Shown: one piece after another, positions 50,692-57,121 of the stretch
Layout of the letters: each line of letters starts with the position of its first letter
How positions within the stretch are numbered: position 1 is the stretch's first letter
NCBI GenBank assembly: GCA_016930085.1
Contig: JAFGHO010000020.1
Coordinates: 1-57,121, forward strand
Direction: 5' to 3'
From: Spirochaetales bacterium
Lineage (GTDB): Bacteria > Spirochaetota > Spirochaetia > SZUA-6 > JAFGRV01
Length of the DNA stretch: 57,121 nt
Program-made: the position numbers and the translations under genes
Notes under the pieces: model-generated
What the model saw: only the letters and a program-made list of their open reading frames with translations
What the model was told of the DNA's origin: nothing
Databases searched by the model: none

Positions 50692-51408
50692 TCATTCAAT
50701 CGCCTTTCCCGTCATGGGAACAAAGGCTACCCCGCAGATTTCTTCGATACTATAATCCTCTCCATCTTTCGTCACAAGAACAAGGGTTTGAAAACTGTAA
50801 GGGTTCCCCAGCGGAAGAATCATCTTTCCCCCGTCTTTGAGTTGATCGAGAAGCGGGGCCGGAATATGATTCACTGCGGCGGTAATCATGATGGCGTCAT
50901 ACGGCGCGTGTTCCTTCCATCCGAAATATCCGTCCGCAAACATCGTTCTCACGTTCGTAATCCCCACGGCCCCGATTGTTTCGGTCGATTTTTTGTAAAG
51001 GGTTTCCTTGATTTCGATCGAATAGACCTCTTCGACGATAAAGGCGAGGATCGAGGCCTGGTAACCTGAACCCGTCCCTATCTCGAGGACCCGTTCGTCT
51101 CCTTCGAGCCCGAGCGATTCGGTCATGAGTGCGACGACATACGGCTGGGATATCGTCTGGCCTTCTCCGATGCCGACGGGATGGTCGCCGTAGGCGAGAT
51201 GCCGGACACCTTCAGGCATGAAGAGGTGGCGGGGAATCGTTTTCATTGCCTGAAGCACACCGGGATCGGTTATATTTCGCGCCATGATCTGGGTTCGTAC
51301 CATCCGCTCGCGAAGCACTTCGTATTCGGCCGCTTCCTTCCGGCCTTCGGTAAAGAGGGGGGTAACGGACAGAAACCATACGGTGAGAAAAAAAAGGATT
51401 TTTTTCAT
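50692..51408 (-). CDS. pcm: Exported protein-L-isoaspartate O-methyltransferase
   Basis: 238 residues. A signal peptide (MKKILFFLTVWFLSVTPLFTEG) precedes a full PIMT domain: the SAM motif VLEIGTGSGYQAS, the isoaspartyl-site segment IGEGQTISQPYVVALMTE, and the motif GGKMILPLG. PIMT repairs damaged aspartyl residues in proteins; the common enzyme is cytoplasmic, but a secreted form would need SAM in the periplasm. Periplasmic versions exist in some Gram-negative bacteria. The ribosome site GCAGGAGG supports the start. Confidence 0.88.
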   Translation of the reverse strand: MKKILFFLTVWFLSVTPLFTEGRKEAAEYEVLRERMVRTQIMARNITDPGVLQAMKTIPRHLFMPEGVRHLAYGDHPVGIGEGQTISQPYVVALMTESLGLEGDERVLEIGTGSGYQASILAFIVEEVYSIEIKETLYKKSTETIGAVGITNVRTMFADGYFGWKEHAPYDAIMITAAVNHIPAPLLDQLKDGGKMILPLGNPYSFQTLVLVTKDGEDYSIEEICGVAFVPMTGKAIE

Positions 51409-51787
51409 GTCGGCCTCCTGCTGCAGGCATATGGCCGCCGTGAGTGTCCGTCATGTGCCGTCAATCGGGCCGAACGTAATACGGAACGGCAGCCGCTCCC
51501 GCATCGAGATAGAACCCGTATGTTCTTTTATCGTTATCAATAATATATACCGTTATAACGGATGTTGCAATAAGGCAATTCCTGCTTCTCGAGGAGAAGA
51601 ACCTGTATATTTTTTTAACCCGCACTGTTAAATATTTTTACGGTTATTGTTCAGAATTTTTATACCACCCCGCGAATATAAAAAAAAAGATAAGAGCAAC
51701 CCCGAAAGAACAAATGTGGTGCCTTTTCCGGAACATCGGCCTGGCACACTATTTGCTTTTATACATGAAAAGAAAGGAGAGCCAACA
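51409..51787. other. Intergenic region with small palindrome
   Basis: About 380 bases between divergent genes. A 12-bp palindrome CCGTTATAACGG (51549-51560) is the only notable element. No gene or convincing paired promoter was identified. It presumably holds the promoter of the regulator and complex genes. Confidence 0.4.
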
Positions 51788-52786
51788 ATGCAGAGAAATA
51801 TTTTACTGGTCGATGACGAAGCGTCATTGAGGACAACCCTTTCATTGGGGCTTATGCAGCACGGCTTTACCCCCATACCCTGTGAAAACGGATTGATGGC
51901 ACTAAAGAAACTGGAGACCTACATCCGGAACAATATTCCTCCCGATATCATTATCGCCGATATCAGGTTGCCCGATATCGACGGCATCAAACTCGTGAAA
52001 ATTATCAAATTCAAGTACCCGAATATCCCGGTCATCGTTATTACCGCATACGGGGAGATGGTGAACTCCGAGGAAATCTCCACACTCAATATCAACGCCT
52101 TTATGGAGAAACCCTTTACCGCCGACGCACTTTCCGAGGAATGTGAAAAAATTTTCGAACTCGACATCAAAAAGGAAGTACCTCCCGTTCGGGAAGCCGT
52201 AAAACCTCAGCCTGTCTGTTCCGCGTACGTTCTCATAAAGGCGAATTCGGGCTGCGACATTATCACACTCTACCAGGACCTGTTCAATCGGGAGAATGTT
52301 CTCTATTGCGATGCGACGAGGGGTGAATACGATATTTTTCTCCTGCTGCAGGCGGCGACCCCCCGCGAACTCGAGAAAACGGTCGAGACCCGGATACGCA
52401 CCCTCGACGGGGTGGAGACAATCGAGTATCTGGGGGTTACCGTTCCCGTGTTGGATTACGCAACGCAAGAAATCCTCCTGAATGCGGAGAAAGCTCTTGC
52501 CGCGGAACAGGAGTCGTTCGGGCAGACACGCGACAGGAAACACCGCGTGTGTTCATATCTTCTCGTCGAACTGGAACATGAAAAACTCGATACGATTTAC
52601 CCGGTTCTCAGGCTGAACGACCGTATTGTGTATTGTGACTGCACAACCGGAGGCTATGACCTGGTATTACTTGTCACTGGCGGCGATTACAATGACATCG
52701 ACAGAATGGTGAACTCGAGAATTCTTACGATCGACGGGATACTCCGAATCAAGGAACTTCCGGTGGTCAATCTCATGGAAATGTAA
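51788..52786 (+). CDS. Receiver domain with two Lrp/AsnC-type RAM domains
   Basis: 332 residues. The N-terminal receiver (about 1-125) has the acidic pair in VDDEAS, the phospho-acceptor in IIIADIRLPD, Thr in VITAYG and Lys in EKPFTA. It is followed by two repeats of about 80 residues (about 140-225 and 250-330), each with the RAM/AsnC ligand-binding pattern (CSAYVLIKANSGCDIITLYQDL and CSYLLVELEHEKLDTIYPVLRL, then GEYDIFLLL and GGYDLVLLV). There is no helix-turn-helix. The ATG with AAGGAG upstream is chosen. It lies 17 bases before the NuoE-type gene and probably senses amino acids or redox state for that operon. Confidence 0.85.
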   Translation: MQRNILLVDDEASLRTTLSLGLMQHGFTPIPCENGLMALKKLETYIRNNIPPDIIIADIRLPDIDGIKLVKIIKFKYPNIPVIVITAYGEMVNSEEISTLNINAFMEKPFTADALSEECEKIFELDIKKEVPPVREAVKPQPVCSAYVLIKANSGCDIITLYQDLFNRENVLYCDATRGEYDIFLLLQAATPRELEKTVETRIRTLDGVETIEYLGVTVPVLDYATQEILLNAEKALAAEQESFGQTRDRKHRVCSYLLVELEHEKLDTIYPVLRLNDRIVYCDCTTGGYDLVLLVTGGDYNDIDRMVNSRILTIDGILRIKELPVVNLMEM

Positions 52787-52803
52787 CCGGAAAGGAATGG
52801 AAT

Positions 52804-53310
52804 ATGGGACTGAAAAATGAAAGTGTTTTACGGGAAGAGAAGGGAATACATCGGTTTAAAATCGATTTACTCAGAAAAACGAATGAAAGCAGTTCATTGA
52901 TCCCCCTTTTACAGTCCGCACAGGAATCTTACGGCTACATTCCGGAAGACGCGATTTACTATATCAGCGAACTTGTCGGCATTCCCGCAGCCGACATATA
53001 CGGGGTGATTACCTTTTACACCCAATTCAGGTTACGGCCCCTGGGGAAATACCTCATCAAGGTCTGTGAAGGGACCGCCTGTCATGTCAACGGCGCGAAG
53101 AAAATCGTCAAGGCCATTCACAGCGAACTGGGAATAAACATTGGTGAAACGGACCCGGACGGGTTTTTTTCACTTCAATCAGTCGCGTGTTTAGGTTGTT
53201 GTTCGTTGTCACCGGCGATGATGATAGGGGACCGGACATACGGAAGTCTGACGGTGGAGACTGTGCGGAAGATTCTGAAAAACTACAGGGAAGGCGCCAT
53301 AGAGGAGTGA
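52804..53310 (+). CDS. nuoE: NuoE/HydC-type [2Fe-2S] thioredoxin-fold subunit
   Basis: 168 residues. The family cysteines are present: CEGTACHVNGA and CLGCCSLSPAMMIGD, which bind one [2Fe-2S] cluster. The helical N-terminus (LIPLLQSAQESYGYIPEDAIYYISELVGIP) is typical. It is the small subunit that receives electrons in NADH-linked complexes. It stands first of three Fe-S genes and is separated from NuoF by five bases. An upstream receiver-RAM gene is 17 bases away. Confidence 0.93.
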   Translation: MGLKNESVLREEKGIHRFKIDLLRKTNESSSLIPLLQSAQESYGYIPEDAIYYISELVGIPAADIYGVITFYTQFRLRPLGKYLIKVCEGTACHVNGAKKIVKAIHSELGINIGETDPDGFFSLQSVACLGCCSLSPAMMIGDRTYGSLTVETVRKILKNYREGAIEE

Positions 53311-53315
53311 AAAAA

Positions 53316-55079
53316 ATGAAAGAGATTAAAGTCGGACTCGCGACGTGCGGCATATCCGCCGGGGGTACGGCGGTTTTCAATGAATTCAAACAACAGGTAT
53401 CGGAAAAAAATCTCCCGGTCTCACTCAGGGAAACGGGGTGCATGGGTATGTGTTATGAGGAGGTGCTGGTAGAGATTATCGAGAACGGTTCCCGGTACCT
53501 TTACGGGAGTGTGACGCCGGAAAAGGTAAAACGTATTGTCGCCGAACACATCATCGAAAACAAGCCGGTATCCGAATGGATCGTCCGGGGTCCGGATTCC
53601 GGAGAACAAACGGATTTTTTCAGGAAACAGAAACGTATCGTCCTCAGGAACTGCGGCGATATCGATCCCGGTAACATCGACGAATATACCGCACGCGGCG
53701 GGTACAATGCGATCCGGATGGTATTGTCGTCATTGAGTCCTGAGGAGGTTATCGGAACAATACTTGACTCCGGACTGAGGGGGAGGGGGGGGGGCGGTTT
53801 CCCGACTGGACTGAAGTGGCGGTTCGCTCGTCAGGCCGAAGGCGATAAAAAGTATATTATCTGTAATGCCGACGAGGGGGACCCCGGTGCCTTTATGGAC
53901 AGAAGCGTTCTCGAAAGCGATCCCCATTCGGTACTCGAAGGGATGATGATCGCCGCTTTTGCGATCGGTGCCGAGAAAGGCTACATTTATGTCCGTGCCG
54001 AATACCCAAGGGCGATCGAACGCCTTCGCCGTGCCATTGGTGAGTGCGGGGCCAGGGGCTATCTCGGGTCCCGAATCCTCGGTTCTCCGATGAATCTCGA
54101 TATCGTCATCAAGGAAGGAGCGGGGGCGTTTGTCTGCGGCGAGGAGACGGCACTCATTGCTTCGATCGAAGGGAAACGGGGGGTTCCCCGGCTCAGGCCG
54201 CCATTTCCCGCACAAAGCGGGCTTTTCGGTAAACCGACAAACATCAATAATGTGGAAACATACGCGAATGTCCCGTGGATCGTTGTCAATGGGGCGGAAG
54301 CTTTTTCCCGTCTGGGATCGGAAAAAAGCAAGGGAACAAAGGTCTTCGCTCTGGCCGGAAAAATCAAACGAAGCGGACTCGTCGAAGTCCCGATGGGTAT
54401 CACGATCAACGAGATCGTCTTTGATATCGGCGGCGGAATAAGGGACGGCAAGGCTTTCAAGGCGGTGCAAATGGGCGGTCCGTCGGGCGGGTGCATACCG
54501 GCCTCGATGGGCGAACTCAGAATCGATTACGACGAAATTACAAAAACCGGCGCAATCATGGGTTCGGGAGGTATGATCGTGCTTGATGAAACGACCTGCA
54601 TGGTCGATGTGGCAAGATATTTTCTCACCTTTACCCAGAACGAATCGTGCGGAAAATGCACCTTTTGCAGAATCGGAACAAAGCGGATGCTCGAGATTCT
54701 GGAAAGGATAACCTCCGGGGACGGCAAAGAGGAGGACCTCGATATCCTCGAAGACCTGGCGCAAACGATAAAGCGGAGCAGCCTTTGCGGTCTTGGTCAG
54801 ACCGCGCCGAATCCCGTCCTCACCACACTCCGGTATTTCAGGGACGAGTATATCGCCCATATCAAGGAAAAGAGGTGTCCGGCGCACAGCTGTCCGCACC
54901 TGATTACCTACAGGATCGACCCGGAAAAATGTACGGGCTGTACCCTCTGTGTAAAACGGTGTCCATCGGGCGCCATAGCGGGAGAAAAAAAGAAACCGCA
55001 CACGATTGATCCGGACAAATGCATTAAATGTGAATTGTGTTATGACGCATGCCGCTTTCATGCGGTGATCAAAATATAG
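53316..55079 (+). CDS. nuoF: NuoF/HydB-type NADH-binding subunit with extra ferredoxin domains
   Basis: 587 residues. An N-terminal [2Fe-2S] thioredoxin-like domain (about 1-85; ATCGISAGG, ETGCMGMC) is followed by the FMN- and NADH-binding core (LRGRGGGGFPTGLKW, NADEGDPGAFMDRSVLESDP, GEETALIASIEGKRG). The [4Fe-4S] site is ESCGKCTFCRIGTKR with a later Cys. The C-terminus adds two ferredoxin clusters (CTGCTLCVKRCPSGA and CIKCELCYDACRF), which ordinary complex I NuoF lacks. This is the form seen in bifurcating hydrogenases and Stn-type complexes. The start is the ATG after GAGGAG. It lies between NuoE and the large subunit. Confidence 0.94.
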   Translation: MKEIKVGLATCGISAGGTAVFNEFKQQVSEKNLPVSLRETGCMGMCYEEVLVEIIENGSRYLYGSVTPEKVKRIVAEHIIENKPVSEWIVRGPDSGEQTDFFRKQKRIVLRNCGDIDPGNIDEYTARGGYNAIRMVLSSLSPEEVIGTILDSGLRGRGGGGFPTGLKWRFARQAEGDKKYIICNADEGDPGAFMDRSVLESDPHSVLEGMMIAAFAIGAEKGYIYVRAEYPRAIERLRRAIGECGARGYLGSRILGSPMNLDIVIKEGAGAFVCGEETALIASIEGKRGVPRLRPPFPAQSGLFGKPTNINNVETYANVPWIVVNGAEAFSRLGSEKSKGTKVFALAGKIKRSGLVEVPMGITINEIVFDIGGGIRDGKAFKAVQMGGPSGGCIPASMGELRIDYDEITKTGAIMGSGGMIVLDETTCMVDVARYFLTFTQNESCGKCTFCRIGTKRMLEILERITSGDGKEEDLDILEDLAQTIKRSSLCGLGQTAPNPVLTTLRYFRDEYIAHIKEKRCPAHSCPHLITYRIDPEKCTGCTLCVKRCPSGAIAGEKKKPHTIDPDKCIKCELCYDACRFHAVIKI

Positions 55080-55096
55080 CTTAGAAAGGTTTATTG

Positions 55097-57121
55097 ATGA
55101 AATCGGTAACAGTAACGATAAACGGAAAAAAAATACCAACGACAGACGATAAAACGATACTTCAGGTCGTGAGAGAACACAATATCGACGATATACCCAC
55201 ACTCTGTCACGACGACAGGCTTGCCCCTTACGGCTCGTGTTTTCTCTGCGTCGTCGAAGTCGAGGGGGTAGGCAGACTGCTGCCTTCATGTTCCACCCCG
55301 GTCTCGGACAACATGATAATAACAACTAACAATGGAAAAGTGCGGGAAGCGCGTAAGGCGGCGCTGGCTCTTCTCCTCTCGAATCATTATGCCGATTGTA
55401 TCGGGCCGTGTAAAGACAGATGTCCGGCAGGTATCGACATCCAGGAATATATCACCTTTTTAAGCAATGGAAACGTCAGGGAAGCGATCAAGGTCATCAA
55501 GAAAAGCAATCCCCTTCCGCTTGTCTGCGGGAGGGTGTGTCCGCATGAATGTGAAATCGCGTGCAGGAGAAACCTGGTGGACGAGGCGGTCGCGATCAAT
55601 CCCCTCAAACGTTATGCGGCGGATACGGACGCCGAAGATCCGTGGACGCCTGTTCCCGAGAAACCGAACGGTAAAAAGGTGGCCGTCATCGGGGGCGGGC
55701 CGTCGGGATTGTCATGCGCGTATTACCTTACCCTCAGGGGGTACAAGGTAACGATATTCGATATGATGCCAATGCTTGGGGGGATGCTGCGTTACGGTAT
55801 TCCCGAATACCGTCTCCCGAAAAAAATTCTCGACCGGGAAATAGGGGAGATAATCGGGCTAGGTATCGATGTCGAGACGGGAAGCGAAATCGGGAAAGGG
55901 AAAACGCTCGACGGTCTTTTGAACGACGGTTTCGATGCGGTCTATATCGCAGTCGGTGCCTGGAAACCCGCCAGGCTGAGGCTTGATAAAGAGGATTGTG
56001 TTTCCGGGATTATTCCGGGCATCGACTTTCTCAGGGATGTCCAGTGTGAAGGTATCCCGCGGTTCGGCGGCATCGTTGCCGTTGTCGGGGGCGGAAACAC
56101 GGCGATCGACGCGGCACGGACGGCCCTTCGGTGCGGCGCGGAAGCGGTAAAACTCGTTTACCGGCGTTCGGTGGCAGAGATGCCCGCCCACCATCTCGAA
56201 GTCGAAGCGGCGGAGAAAGAGGGGGTCGAATTCCATTTTCTCACCAATCCCGTGAAAATTATGGAAAATGGCAACCAATTACGGGGAATCGAATGTACGA
56301 AAATGAAACTCGAAAAAGCGGAAGACGGGAAACGTCCGTCGCCGGTACCTGTCGCCGGCTCGGAGTTTTTTCTCCAATGCGATTACCTGATCAGCGCAAT
56401 CGGCCAGGGGGTCGATGCCGGGGGGATCAATACCGGCTCGGGATGTTCCCTGGAACCCCGAGGAACCATCAGCGTGAAAAAGGAAACCCTCGAAACATCG
56501 AGGCCCGGGGTGTTCGCGGGCGGGGATGCGGTGACCGGCCCCCTGACTGCGGTGAATGCCGTCGCGCAAGGCCGTCAAGCGGCCGAATCGATAGACCGTT
56601 ACCTGAAGTCCGGAAAAGCGGAAGGGGAAAAAAGTCCGTTCTACAGCCTGAAACATCGCCTCGATACGGTGAGTGAAAACGAATATTCCCACCTCGATAA
56701 AAAAAAGCGTTGTTCGCTTCGGGAAACCGATGCGAAAGAACGGATTAAAAATTTCGAAGAAGTGGAGAAAGGGCTTTTAAGAGATGAAGCGATCGGGGAG
56801 GCGTCACGGTGCCTTCAGTGCGGGTGCGATTCGACTTTTGAATGTGAACTCAGATTACTCGCGGACAGACTCGGTGTGGATATCGAACAATACAGGGGTG
56901 AGGTGAGAAAATTCAGAACCGATTCACTGCATCCCTTCATATCACTCGATCCGAACAAATGCATCAATTGCGGCAGGTGCGTGAGAACCTGTTCGGAGAT
57001 TCTCGGCGTTGCCGCCCTCGGGTTCGTTTACAGGGGTTTCAAGGCGGTTGTGACCCCTTCAATGGAAAAACCGCTACTGGAGACCTCATGCATCTCGTGC
57101 GGAAACTGCATCGACGCGTGC
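55097..57121 (+). CDS. Large Fe-S/FAD subunit (2Fe-2S + GltD/NfnB-like oxidoreductase + ferredoxin domain), 3' partial
   Basis: At least 675 residues, cut by the window end. An N-terminal NuoG/HydA-type domain has the [2Fe-2S] cysteines (TLCHDDRLAPYGSCFLC, LLPSC) at about 1-75. A GltD/NfnB-type domain follows: cysteine motifs CIGPCKDRCPAG and CGRVCPHECEIACRR, an FAD motif VAVIGGGPSGLSCAYYL, a nucleotide motif VAVVGGGNTAIDAARTA and GVFAGGDAV (about 95-505). Then come CLQCGCD and ferredoxin-type clusters (CINCGRCVRTC and CISCGNCIDAC). With NuoE and NuoF it resembles the Stn-type complex that links NADH, NADPH and ferredoxin; a formate dehydrogenase or hydrogenase module beyond the edge is also possible. 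The ribosome site is weak (AAAGG). Confidence 0.88.
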   Translation, partial: MKSVTVTINGKKIPTTDDKTILQVVREHNIDDIPTLCHDDRLAPYGSCFLCVVEVEGVGRLLPSCSTPVSDNMIITTNNGKVREARKAALALLLSNHYADCIGPCKDRCPAGIDIQEYITFLSNGNVREAIKVIKKSNPLPLVCGRVCPHECEIACRRNLVDEAVAINPLKRYAADTDAEDPWTPVPEKPNGKKVAVIGGGPSGLSCAYYLTLRGYKVTIFDMMPMLGGMLRYGIPEYRLPKKILDREIGEIIGLGIDVETGSEIGKGKTLDGLLNDGFDAVYIAVGAWKPARLRLDKEDCVSGIIPGIDFLRDVQCEGIPRFGGIVAVVGGGNTAIDAARTALRCGAEAVKLVYRRSVAEMPAHHLEVEAAEKEGVEFHFLTNPVKIMENGNQLRGIECTKMKLEKAEDGKRPSPVPVAGSEFFLQCDYLISAIGQGVDAGGINTGSGCSLEPRGTISVKKETLETSRPGVFAGGDAVTGPLTAVNAVAQGRQAAESIDRYLKSGKAEGEKSPFYSLKHRLDTVSENEYSHLDKKKRCSLRETDAKERIKNFEEVEKGLLRDEAIGEASRCLQCGCDSTFECELRLLADRLGVDIEQYRGEVRKFRTDSLHPFISLDPNKCINCGRCVRTCSEILGVAALGFVYRGFKAVVTPSMEKPLLETSCISCGNCIDAC

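Noticed and set aside
53730-55325. Long open frame (531 codons) on the minus strand
   Set aside because: It is antisense to the NuoF gene, has no recognisable motif, and has a composition expected from the opposite strand of a GC-biased gene.

Overview
The window looks like chromosomal DNA of a diderm, motile bacterium, most probably a spirochaete. It has roughly balanced base composition, many lipoprotein signal peptides, TolC- and porin-like outer-membrane proteins, a divergent FliG away from any flagellar operon, an EF-G2-type GTPase and a protein resembling the DUF5312 family, which I recall from spirochaetes. No phage, insertion sequence, CRISPR array or rRNA was seen. Most genes sit in short operons with clear AGGAGG-type ribosome binding sites and ATGA or TAATG overlaps.

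Layout. 1-292: a 12-bp tandem array running into the promoter of tRNA-Pro and tRNA-Arg. 296-6678 (minus): an MMPL/RND exporter, a LolA-like lipoprotein-sorting protein, an outer-membrane barrel and a DUF362 protein; the exporter promoter carries repeated operator-like sites. 6904-8286: an exported DUF2330-like protein. 8288-12811 (minus): a complete MacA-MacB-TolC type ABC efflux operon. 13077-15448: an MBL-fold hydrolase, then a secreted GH5 mannanase with CBM5/12 and dockerin, behind a LacI-type operator. 15797-20000: small membrane proteins, FliG and EF-G2. 20239-22261: an ArsR regulator with an ABC-2 exporter. 22272-29671: a lipoprotein, two receiver proteins, and a radical SAM / acyltransferase-PilZ / histidine kinase / receiver operon facing a single-domain PilZ protein. 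29786-34131: an alpha-oxoamine synthase, D-Ala-D-Ala ligase and the DUF5312-like protein. 34263-38131 (minus): a cohesin-bearing lipoprotein, an SH3 lipoprotein and a DUF445 membrane protein. 38253-41520: UvrB and HtrA. 41841-44821: a CBM-fused GT-C glycosyltransferase with GtrA. 44969-46691: an envelope-stress set (HdeD, triple BON, coiled coil). 47010-51408: an ABC ATPase, a cNMP-binding protein, a membrane spermidine-synthase-like protein and an exported PIMT. 51788-57121: a receiver-RAM regulator leading NuoE, NuoF and a large Fe-S/FAD subunit cut by the window end.

The most interesting theme is a possible minimal cohesin-dockerin system. A secreted mannanase ends in a symmetric two-repeat dockerin. 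About 21 kb away a lipoprotein carries one FnIII and two cohesin-like modules. Its signal peptide is out of frame with the rest of the protein by exactly one base, at a run of ten T (coding strand), which suggests phase variation, transcriptional slippage or a homopolymer error. Other notable points are a tRNA promoter whose -35 box lies in a tandem repeat, a PilZ-centred signalling operon containing an acyltransferase-PilZ fusion, and a receiver-RAM regulator beside an electron-transfer complex.
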